Below, in pieces: positions 6,048 through 13,373 of a stretch of 13,726 bases of DNA. The DNA lies in contig JACNFQ010000067.1 of the NCBI GenBank assembly GCA_014384545.1, forward strand, positions 1-13,726, written 5' to 3'. The position numbers and the translations under genes are program-made. The notes under the pieces are model-generated. The model had not been told where the DNA came from. It saw only the letters and a list, made by a program, of their open reading frames with translations, and searched no databases. Position 1 is the first letter of the stretch. Each line of letters begins with the position of its first letter. This stretch comes from a bacterium (lineage in GTDB: Bacteria > UBP7 > UBA6624).

Positions 6048-7042
6048 GTGCTTCCACAACTCTTTCGGGACGTTCTAGATAGTGTACCTCCAAGAGGAGG
6101 TGCATGCTTGTTTCAGAGAGGAGAATGCGTTCAGGAAACGAGTCACGGTTGTCATGCACAAATCCTCTACCTCTCTTCAGTATCACAAAGAGCCTCGTGG
6201 GGGCTTCTGCAAGCATCCTCTCTGCGAGAGGTGAGGTAGAGATTGATGGGGAAGTAGGTCGACACTTCCCTCAGTGGGAAGAGATGCTGAAAGGAGTTAC
6301 ACTTCGCCATCTTCTTCAGCATTCGGGGGGCATTCCCTGTTATGGGGCAGTGCCTAGTTACCATCAAGATGTCAAGAGAGACCCTGCCCATCCTTGGTCC
6401 GAAGAAAAGTTCCTAGAAATGACATTACCTAAGGGATTGGATTTCTTACCCGGTAAGGGGTGGAACTACAGCAACACGGGGTATTTGATGGTGCGGTTGA
6501 TTCTTGAAGAGATTATGGGGTGTTCACTCCAAGAAATCTTTTCACAATTGCTCTTTGTTCCTCATTCTCTCCAAGACACATCCGTGTTAGATACTCAAGA
6601 TGATCTCTTGGGCGTGACTCCTGGGTATTCCCGATTATGGACCGGGGAAAAAGGTGCCTGGTTAGATGCTCGTAAAGAGTACCATCCTGGCTGGGTAGGG
6701 CATGGGCTGGTCGCTTCACCCTTGTCAGAATGCGTTCGTCTCTTTCGGGCTCTCTTTTCAGGAGGGATGTCATCTGATGCGTTTGGGCTGTGGACCGAAT
6801 CGGTTCCAGTAGGTCTTTCTCATAAGTGGTTCAAGGATCCTTCGTACGCTTTGGGATTGATTTCAGACCCACAATCAGATTGGGGACCACTTTATGGGCA
6901 TGGGGGAGAAGGTCCAGGTTGGACGACGCTACTTCTCCATGCACCCGAAGCTCCCGAGGGAGCCACGACAGTTGCAGGTTGGATGAATGGGCCAGCTGGT
7001 GATGGGCTTGAGCGGCTGGCACAAAAACTACTCAAAAGCTAG
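6048..7042 (+). pseudogene. Serine beta-lactamase-family (S12) protein with an apparent frameshift
   Basis: Two frames together make one protein. A GTG at 6048, one base after the preceding stop, opens a frame giving LFRDVLDSVPPRGGACLFQR and onwards to HGCHAQ near 6162. The rest of the protein lies in another frame, from PLPLFSITK to the TAG at 7042. Family motifs are in that second part: SITK (catalytic Ser codon 6179-6181, SxxK), YSN in WNYSNTGY (around 6470) and HGG in YGHGGEGPGW (His codon 6899-6901), in place of KTG. One extra A in the AAA run at 6160-6162 would join the frames as HAQNPLPLFSITK. It is therefore a recent frameshift or a base-call error. Related proteins are esterases, peptidases or beta-lactamases, most without resistance function, and the substrate cannot be told. 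An ATG at 6104 opens the second frame but gives a non-homologous N-terminus. Confidence 0.8.
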
Positions 7043-9864
7043 TCTTGACCTCTTCTTGCTTCAAGACAAAGTGAGGGGGCTAGTCTATCTAGAGCATCCA
7101 GCATCGTTCTAGCGTCTAGGTCTATCTGCGTCAGGAGCCATCCTCTCTTTCCGACACGCCATCCTTTGGGCAACTCTGTGGGCTCTCCAAATTTGGGGAG
7201 GACCTCAAGGCAACCTGATCGATAACGAGCGCCGGATAAGGGGAGGTCTCGGGCCGTTCGGTGGACGAGTGCGCCCAAGAGAATCTCATCGGACCCTCTA
7301 GAAATAAGACCTTCCCTTGACCAAGAGGCACGAATCTGCCCCAGATCATCAGGGTCTCCTTCTTCAAATAGGCGAGAATAGAGAGCGAGCCTCTCTCCTC
7401 CTTCAATCTCATCAGGCAATGAGCCCATCACAGGGAGGTGAAAAGACCGAATATCGGTGGTCGGTTCGCCCTGAACGCCTGCGACCGCATCACTCAATAG
7501 CTCACCAAAGAACTCCAGCCCGACTTTCCAAGCTTCACCTGATTGAGAGGTGCCCAGAATCTCTCCAGCACCCCTCATCTCAAGATCCGCTTTGGCGAGG
7601 GCAAATCCCGAACCCAAACGACTGTGCTTTGTCAAAGAGTGAAGTCGTTTCTGTGCCGACTTGGATAGCTTGCCTTCTTTTGGCAGGGAGAAGAGTGCGA
7701 TTCCCTTTACTTGACGCCTCCCAATGCGTCCTCGTAGTTGGTGGAGTTCGCCCAAACCGAAGCGGTGGGCATCCTCCACCACAATCGTATCAACACCAGC
7801 CAAGTCCATCCCATTCTGAATCAAGCTGGTCGTAAGAAGAATCGATTGGGGCGTATCCAAGAAAGAGAGTAAGCGATCCTCCAAGTGGCGTGGTGACATC
7901 TGTCCATGAATGGTAATGACCGAATCAAATCTCTCTTTCAACCATTCTGCTCGCGCCTCCAAAGTCCGGATGCGGTTATGGAGAAAGAAGACACTCCCTC
8001 CCCTCTCCAGTTCAGAGGCAATCACATCTCCCACATGGGCTCCATTCCACCGTTCAACGATCGTTTCAACGGCTCTTCGTCCTGGAGGTGGAACACCCAG
8101 TGCGGAGAGATCCCTAAGACCAGAAAGAGAGGAGAAAAGGGTGCGCGGAATCGGTGTTGCCGAGAGAGTAAGGAGATCTATGCCTCGATGGGACAGAGGA
8201 ATTCTTTCCTTATCTCTAACGCCAAAGCGTTGCTCTTCATCCACGATCAACAACCCCAATTGGGGGAGAGTGACACTCTTGCCCAGTAGTTGATGTGTTC
8301 CTACCACCATCGCTGTCTCGCCCTGTTCCAATCGCTGGATATAGGACTCTCTTTCTCGAGGAGGAATAAGACGAGAAAGGGTAAAGCATGGTACTCCCAT
8401 CTGGTCCAACCGCATCCCCGCCCTTTCAGCATGTTGTCTCACGAGAACGGTGGTCGGTGCTAGTAACGCGACTTGTCCCCCATTGTGGAGAACTCGGAAG
8501 GCAGCCCGCAAGGCGACTTCTGTCTTACCAAACCCCACGTCTCCACCCAATACTCTATCCATGGGTCGGGGTCTCTCTAGGTCGTCCAGAATGTCTCTTA
8601 CCGCAATCTGTTGGTCGCTCGTGAGCGCATGAGGAAAGCTATCGCCAAATGCCCGTTCAAGAGCACGATCTGCTTTCCAAGAAACCCCATCAAGTGATCC
8701 CCGTTCTTGATAGAGCGAATAGAGTTGTTGTGCATAGGCAAGTGATGCCTCTCTTGCCCTATGGAGACGACGGGACCACCTCTTTCCGGCTAGAGAATCC
8801 GTTTCTGTGCGTGGACCGATGTATCTCTGGATACGTGGCATCGCCCAAACAGGAACGATCACTTCCCCTTTGTCCTTGAAAACGAGCCTTAGGAACTCTC
8901 GTGGCATTCCTTCTAGAAAAGCCGTCGTGAGCCCTTCATATTTTGCCAAACCGTGGTCTTTATGGACAACGAGGTCGCCCACAGACAACTCTCCAAGCGA
9001 AAAGAGCCGTCTTCTTCTCTCTCCCTCGCTTGGTGGAGGGAGAAGCCAAATGCCCCACGCTTCCCAGTGTTCGGCAACAGAGAGGGGTACCTCCCAATCA
9101 CGCCCTTTTCCACACCTGATGGGGAGAATCTTCTCTCCCTCAAGATGGGCTACCCAAAGATCTTCCTCCTCCTCATTAGCGGGTGACCACCCTGGCTTAG
9201 TGACCCGGAGCAACTCGCCCTGATGCGCTCTCCCATCAATACGGAATGTTTCAAACTGGGGGGGGAATTCGGGTTCGGGTTCCTCCTCTCCAGGTCGAAA
9301 CAGAATCCAATCCCCCCAATGTGCCAAGTCTTCCGCCTTGAGGGGTGTGCCTGTAGTCAAATCCGGAATGAGAAGAGGGAGTGTTGGTGCGGATTCAAGA
9401 GATTCTCCAAAAAGGTCTAACTGTTGGGGATGGGATTGGCCAGGAATCCACAATGTCAGGCGGTCTCCAAAGAGGCGCCACTCCCCAGGAGTCTCCACGC
9501 GATGTGGGGTCTTCTTATACCCAAGTGAGGTAAGAGCTTCTCCCATCCCCAAGGGAGGAAGAAGGCGTTCTCCCTTTTTCCATTCCACGGAACGGGGTGG
9601 GGCAAGCCGCGTCCCTTGCCATTCTCTATATGTGAGAAGGATGAGTCCTCCAGGTGGGGGGAGGTGGCCCTTGAGATGGGGGCGAATGAAGGTGGGGAGG
9701 AGGCGATGAAAAACGCGTAAGTCTCCTTCGGCAACCAGCAGAACCCCCCCTCTCTTCCTTGCTAGGAGAAGAGCAACAAGGGCGGTGGGAGATGGTCTGC
9801 CCCATCGAGTGGGGAAGGGGACGCCTGATAAAGCGTCAGCCAGTCGTTGGGGGAGGTGAGTCAG
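7039..9864 (-). CDS. mfd: Transcription-repair coupling factor, compact form
   Basis: Mfd removes RNA polymerase stalled at DNA lesions and recruits UvrA. Numbering from the CTG at 9864 (941 residues), the RNA-polymerase-interaction domain begins near 293 (LSVGDLVVHKDHGLAKYEG). Translocase motifs follow: Walker A GDVGFGKT (441-448), DEEQRFG, SATPIPRTL and HRFGLGELHQLRGRIGRR. A C-terminal D7-like domain closes it. Codons upstream of the first standard start (GTG 9588) still read as Mfd, for example FPTRWGRPSPTALVALLLAR, VLLVAEGD and ILLTYREW. The frame is open back to an in-frame stop inside the upstream gene but has no ATG, GTG or TTG. The CTG overlapping the upstream TGA is the best candidate. 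The UvrB-like N-terminal part is about 180 residues shorter than in E. coli Mfd. The gene is second in an operon and converges with the beta-lactamase-family gene, sharing CTAG as both stops. Confidence 0.95.
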   Translation of the reverse strand: MTHLPQRLADALSGVPFPTRWGRPSPTALVALLLARKRGGVLLVAEGDLRVFHRLLPTFIRPHLKGHLPPPGGLILLTYREWQGTRLAPPRSVEWKKGERLLPPLGMGEALTSLGYKKTPHRVETPGEWRLFGDRLTLWIPGQSHPQQLDLFGESLESAPTLPLLIPDLTTGTPLKAEDLAHWGDWILFRPGEEEPEPEFPPQFETFRIDGRAHQGELLRVTKPGWSPANEEEEDLWVAHLEGEKILPIRCGKGRDWEVPLSVAEHWEAWGIWLLPPPSEGERRRRLFSLGELSVGDLVVHKDHGLAKYEGLTTAFLEGMPREFLRLVFKDKGEVIVPVWAMPRIQRYIGPRTETDSLAGKRWSRRLHRAREASLAYAQQLYSLYQERGSLDGVSWKADRALERAFGDSFPHALTSDQQIAVRDILDDLERPRPMDRVLGGDVGFGKTEVALRAAFRVLHNGGQVALLAPTTVLVRQHAERAGMRLDQMGVPCFTLSRLIPPRERESYIQRLEQGETAMVVGTHQLLGKSVTLPQLGLLIVDEEQRFGVRDKERIPLSHRGIDLLTLSATPIPRTLFSSLSGLRDLSALGVPPPGRRAVETIVERWNGAHVGDVIASELERGGSVFFLHNRIRTLEARAEWLKERFDSVITIHGQMSPRHLEDRLLSFLDTPQSILLTTSLIQNGMDLAGVDTIVVEDAHRFGLGELHQLRGRIGRRQVKGIALFSLPKEGKLSKSAQKRLHSLTKHSRLGSGFALAKADLEMRGAGEILGTSQSGEAWKVGLEFFGELLSDAVAGVQGEPTTDIRSFHLPVMGSLPDEIEGGERLALYSRLFEEGDPDDLGQIRASWSREGLISRGSDEILLGALVHRTARDLPLSGARYRSGCLEVLPKFGEPTELPKGWRVGKRGWLLTQIDLDARTMLDALDRLAPSLCLEARRGQD

Positions 9865-11849
9865 GGAGTGGGTTCTGGCGTGGGAAAGAGATCAAAGAGG
9901 AGAAGACGACCATTCCCCGTATCGCTGACAGCCAACTTTGTGCGATCGGGAGAAACGACGATATCGAAGGGGTGATCAAACTGATCAAGAATCGGTCCCG
10001 ACCCGGCGTGGAGAAGGCGAGGAATACCCTCGTTGTCCCATCCTTGAATTCTGTAGTTCCCCATGTCAGCAACGAAAATCCAACCGTCCGCCAAAGCCAA
10101 TCCCAACGGTTCGTACAGTTCTCCTGGTCCACTCCCCCTCTCTCCGATGCGGTTCAAGAGCAAACCTGTTGAGGTATAAGATGAAACGGTACCGGAGGTC
10201 GTATCAACCACCCATACCAACCCCTGCTCATCTACAGCGATGTCCACAGGTTGGGGGCGAAGCTTCGAGAAGAAAGGTGTCAGAGGAAAACGGGACCTCT
10301 CTTCCCCATCCTCTCCCAACAAGAGCACAGATAACCGCATAAGGTCAATCACATAAAGACCTTCTTCCCCAAAAGCAAGACCCGAGACTTTGTTTACAGC
10401 CTGCGAAAAGAGAACCCAATCTGAACCATCCCATCGTACGATTCGGTCCAATCGACGATCAGCAACAAAGAGGTCTGAACCTCTCAATGCTAGTGCTACT
10501 GGTTCCAGCAAATCCCCGAGCCGCTCAATGAGGTTCCCATCCCAATCAAAATGGAGGACTTCGCCAAAGCCGTCGTAATGGACGCCCAACCAGAATCCTG
10601 AATCATCAGAAACCAAAGAAGTAGGATGTCCAAGTCTTTTCCCTTCTTCATCAAGTAAGAGACGCTCGTCAATGAGAGAAACAGACCAATCTCTTGATGT
10701 GCCAAACGCTCCCCTAGGCAAGGGGGAGAGGATACGCCCCCTCCACCTCTCTTGGAGAGTCAGGACTTCTCGCTGGTTTCGGAAGTTGGCAACCTGCTTG
10801 GCACGCATGCGAGCAACCCCGCCCGTCTCCGATTTTTTCAGGAACTCAATCATCAAGAGTTCGCGCAATCGGTCGTTCCCCTTTGCCTTGGCAATGGAGG
10901 AGAGGTAGATCAAGACTTGGGGGTTTTCGGGAACGAGTGCCAGAGAGCGCTCAAAATAGACCGTTGCTTTTTCATAGTCTCCCTTGAAAAACCAAACACG
11001 TCCAATATGAGCCAAGAGCGCGGCATCTTCTTCCCATCCTGGAATCTCTTCAAGGAGAGCAGCTGCAGCTTCCAGTTGAGCCCTGTAGGCAAAGATATCA
11101 AGTAGCGTTTGGTATGCGGGCGTAAAGTCTGGTTCTAGAGCAATGAGTTCTTTGAGATTGTCGGCAGACTGTCCATACCAGCGCAATCGATGAAAGATGC
11201 GAGAAAAAATCAGTAAGCGAATCGCCTCGGTTGTAGCGGGCATATCCCCCTCGCGCGTACGGTTTTCTTCTGTTGCCAAGATTGAGTCAGGCAAATCAGA
11301 TGTGAGGTCGTTGGCAACAGCAACGATCAGAGCAGGGAGATTCTCAAGTGGTTCCTTCCTTTGAGAGACGATTCTCCTCACTCCGTCTTGCTGGAGATAA
11401 AGGCGGACAAAAACCTCACCCTCAACGACATCATATTCACCGAGATAAAGCCTGTCTACTTGGTCTAAAAGGTCTTCTAACAAATCTCTCTCTTTGGCAG
11501 TGGGTGATCCATCTAACCAGATGGGGGAAATTCCAATCAACCCTGCCAAATCGCTTGGTGTAACGAGCCCCCAACCCCAGCCAGGACCGACACGCCAAGG
11601 AACACCTGTGCCCAAAGCTTCTCCTACCCAGTAAGAGTCTGGAGGAACCTCATTGGGCGTAAACCCAAAGAGAGCGAGAGTCGGTATCTCCTCTAGTTTC
11701 TCACCCATAGCCACAGCAGCGGGCTGGAGATCTTTCAAGGCATCAGAATCACTCGAAAACAGAAAGCGACAGCCACCAAAGGTCACCATGATGAGCCCCA
11801 GTCCAAAGAAAAGTCGTAGCCAAGTCTGAAGGAAGAACCGTTCTCTCAT
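9861..11849 (-). CDS. TolB-like/TPR/NHL-propeller protein, probable lipoprotein
   Basis: 662 residues from the ATG at 11849. A charged, hydrophobic N-terminus (1-26) ends at FGG-Cys27, a weak lipobox, so the protein is exported and possibly lipidated. Residues about 55-195 resemble the TolB-like N-terminal domain found with TPRs in CyaK/FlgO-type proteins (TLALFGF, a LYLGEYDVVEGEVFVRLYL segment, NDLTSDL). Several TPR helices follow at about 205-370 (LKELIALEPDFTPAYQTLL, GDYEKATVYFERSLALVPEN). From about 430 to the end are NHL-type blades (EPVALALRGSDLFVADRRLDR, QPVDIAVDEQGLVWVVD, ELYEPLGLALADGWIFVADM). This points to a surface or periplasmic scaffold; no enzymatic motif is visible. Longer starts upstream would run through the divergent promoter and mltG, so I reject them. 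It is first in an operon with mfd. Confidence 0.8.
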   Translation of the reverse strand: MRERFFLQTWLRLFFGLGLIMVTFGGCRFLFSSDSDALKDLQPAAVAMGEKLEEIPTLALFGFTPNEVPPDSYWVGEALGTGVPWRVGPGWGWGLVTPSDLAGLIGISPIWLDGSPTAKERDLLEDLLDQVDRLYLGEYDVVEGEVFVRLYLQQDGVRRIVSQRKEPLENLPALIVAVANDLTSDLPDSILATEENRTREGDMPATTEAIRLLIFSRIFHRLRWYGQSADNLKELIALEPDFTPAYQTLLDIFAYRAQLEAAAALLEEIPGWEEDAALLAHIGRVWFFKGDYEKATVYFERSLALVPENPQVLIYLSSIAKAKGNDRLRELLMIEFLKKSETGGVARMRAKQVANFRNQREVLTLQERWRGRILSPLPRGAFGTSRDWSVSLIDERLLLDEEGKRLGHPTSLVSDDSGFWLGVHYDGFGEVLHFDWDGNLIERLGDLLEPVALALRGSDLFVADRRLDRIVRWDGSDWVLFSQAVNKVSGLAFGEEGLYVIDLMRLSVLLLGEDGEERSRFPLTPFFSKLRPQPVDIAVDEQGLVWVVDTTSGTVSSYTSTGLLLNRIGERGSGPGELYEPLGLALADGWIFVADMGNYRIQGWDNEGIPRLLHAGSGPILDQFDHPFDIVVSPDRTKLAVSDTGNGRLLLFDLFPTPEPTP

Positions 11850-11852
11850 TGG

Positions 11853-11862
11853 TAGGATTCTA
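11853..11862. promoter_or_regulatory. Near-symmetric bidirectional promoter core
   Basis: TAGGATTCTA reads as the -10 box TAGGAT on the plus strand (11853-11858) and as TAGAAT on the minus strand (11857-11862). Each lies exactly 7 nt before a start codon: TTG 11866 (mltG) and ATG 11849 (the propeller gene). The flanks extend the inverted repeat (GG...CC). Predicted start points are 17 bp apart. -35 hexamers are weak on both sides. Each promoter lies within the first codons of the other gene. Confidence 0.6.
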
Positions 11863-11865
11863 TCC

Positions 11866-12879
11866 TTGACTCTGTCAGAAAAAGTGATGCGCAGATTGGG
11901 TTTAGGGATTCTCATCCTTCTCATGGGAGGAGTATGGGCTTTCTCCCCCACAGGGAAGGAGGGTAGGGTCCTCTTTTGGGATGTGGGGATGGCAGAACCC
12001 CTATCTCTCTCCGAAATGGGGGCTAAACTTGAGAAGAATGAGGCGATTCGTTTCAGGGGGATGCTCAATCTCTGGTTGAGATTGACAGGAGGAGACCGAC
12101 ATATTCAGGTCGGTCCCTTCAGCTGGACGGGGAAGGAGTGGTTATGGGAAATCGCCGATAAGCTCGTGGCGTACCGACCCTTTGAGAGAGAGGTGAAACT
12201 CATTCCAGGTAGATATCTCTCTCAGGTAAAAGAGGATCTCTGTATCAGCGTATATGGAACAGAGAACTCAATGGGGTGCATTGAGGGTGGATTAGATCCT
12301 TGGTGGGATGAGAATATCCCCTTGATTGGAGAGACTTACATGGTGGATCTACTGGATGGAATGGGGCTCATTGGGCATCGTGGGGTGCGCGCTATTCTTC
12401 AACCCATTAGAACGGCAAGTGACCAGATCTTGGAAGATCTCTTGGGGGTGGTCCCCACTCAAGAAGAGAAAGAGAGACTCTTCTCCCTTGCTGCTCTCGT
12501 TGAGGCTGAGGCAGCTATAGATAGCGAGCGTGCTCGTATCGCTGGGGTCCTTACAAATAGGCTAGAAAAGGAGATGTTCCTCCAAGTAGACGCTTCAGCA
12601 CTTTTCTGTTGGATGGAAGAAGGGAATCCGCGACCCTATCCTGTTCTTCGGAGGCACCTAGAGAGTGATTGTCCCTCAAACAGTTATCTGCACCCAGGGT
12701 TACCCCCTGTTTCTATCGTCTTGCCCAGTCGGATGAGTATCGAAGCGGCGGGTTTTCCCGAAGACCACGACTATTATTACTATGTGGTGGACGGAGAGGG
12801 TCCAAACCATCTTTTTTCACACACATACAAGGAACATCTAGAGAACATCGCTTTGTCACGGGCAAGGACCTCACCTTGA
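11866..12879 (+). CDS. mltG: Endolytic murein transglycosylase
   Basis: 337 residues, close to the E. coli protein. One N-terminal membrane helix (about 11-27) anchors a periplasmic YceG-like domain, which cleaves nascent glycan strands and so terminates peptidoglycan elongation. Conserved parts are the IPGRYLSQ segment (about 113-120) and LAALVEAEAAIDSERARIAGVLTNRL (about 208-233), with the catalytic glutamate at Glu213. FLQVDASALF, NSYLHPGLPP and YYYVVDGEG-HLFSHTYKEHLENI follow, as in the family. The start may be TTG 11866, 7 nt after TAGGAT, or the in-frame ATG 11887, seven codons on. Both keep the anchor helix. It heads an overlapping mltG-yqeG-folD run. Confidence 0.92.
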   Translation: MTLSEKVMRRLGLGILILLMGGVWAFSPTGKEGRVLFWDVGMAEPLSLSEMGAKLEKNEAIRFRGMLNLWLRLTGGDRHIQVGPFSWTGKEWLWEIADKLVAYRPFEREVKLIPGRYLSQVKEDLCISVYGTENSMGCIEGGLDPWWDENIPLIGETYMVDLLDGMGLIGHRGVRAILQPIRTASDQILEDLLGVVPTQEEKERLFSLAALVEAEAAIDSERARIAGVLTNRLEKEMFLQVDASALFCWMEEGNPRPYPVLRRHLESDCPSNSYLHPGLPPVSIVLPSRMSIEAAGFPEDHDYYYYVVDGEGPNHLFSHTYKEHLENIALSRARTSP

Positions 12880-13373
12880 TTCCCCCTCCCCTTTATAGAG
12901 CAAGGCGTGTGGAGGATCTCCCCCTTGAAGAGATTCTCTCTCGATTCAAAGCAGTCTTGTTCGATGTGGACAACACCGTCGTTCCTCATCATGGTACGAA
13001 GATGCCAACGCCCGTTTGGGAATGGATGAGATCGTTGATCAAGTCGGGCATCGTTGTGGCTTTAGCAAGTAATGCGACTCAAGAGAGAGTCCACAAACTG
13101 GAGACGCTCTTTTCTACTGAGGCGTTTGTTGCTATGAAGCCCTTCCCGTGGCGGATTCGTCAGTGGTTGCGCACACATGGATTACAGCCCAAAGAGGTGC
13201 TCTTGGTGGGCGACCAAGTGATGACAGACCATCTTGCAACGCTTACTACGGGGATAAGTTCTGCTTTGGTTGACCCCCTCACGAAGAGAGACTTTATACT
13301 GACACAGTGGATCAGCCGCCCCATAGAAAGACTGATCATGAAGGGATGGAGAGGGCGGGAGGAGAAAGGATGA
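12876..13373 (+). CDS. YqeG-family HAD phosphatase
   Basis: 165 residues. A HAD IIIA-type hydrolase of the YqeG family with FDVDNTVVP near residues 27-35 (the DxDxT nucleophile motif, with the first Asp as nucleophile). It also has LASNAT (motif II), AMKPFPWRI (motif III Lys) and VGDQVMTD (motif IV), the last closely matching YqeG proteins. The natural substrate of the family is not settled; a phosphoester hydrolase is inferred. I chose the TTG at 12876, which overlaps the mltG TGA as TTGA, has AAGGA seven bases upstream (12864-12868) and gives the usual short N-terminus before the first motif. A longer in-frame ATG start at 12669 lies inside mltG and adds non-homologous residues. folD follows with an ATGA overlap. 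Confidence 0.88.
   Translation: MIPPPLYRARRVEDLPLEEILSRFKAVLFDVDNTVVPHHGTKMPTPVWEWMRSLIKSGIVVALASNATQERVHKLETLFSTEAFVAMKPFPWRIRQWLRTHGLQPKEVLLVGDQVMTDHLATLTTGISSALVDPLTKRDFILTQWISRPIERLIMKGWRGREEKG
13358..13364 (+). promoter_or_regulatory. Strong Shine-Dalgarno site for folD
   Basis: GGAGGAG lies five bases before the ATG at 13370, inside the end of the yqeG-like gene. It shows that the organism does use Shine-Dalgarno initiation inside operons, in contrast to the predicted leaderless starts of lead genes. Confidence 0.8.

Noticed and set aside
6155-6170. Programmed -1 frameshifting in the beta-lactamase-family gene
   Set aside because: The junction lacks an X XXY YYZ slippery site in the upstream frame and I saw no clear downstream pseudoknot. 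A simple missing base is more economical.
11850-12068. Longer N-terminus of the TPR-NHL protein from starts up to 12068
   Set aside because: It would extend through the divergent promoter and the start of mltG, and it lacks signal-peptide character. The ATG at 11849 gives a clean export signal and a -10 box at 7 nt.
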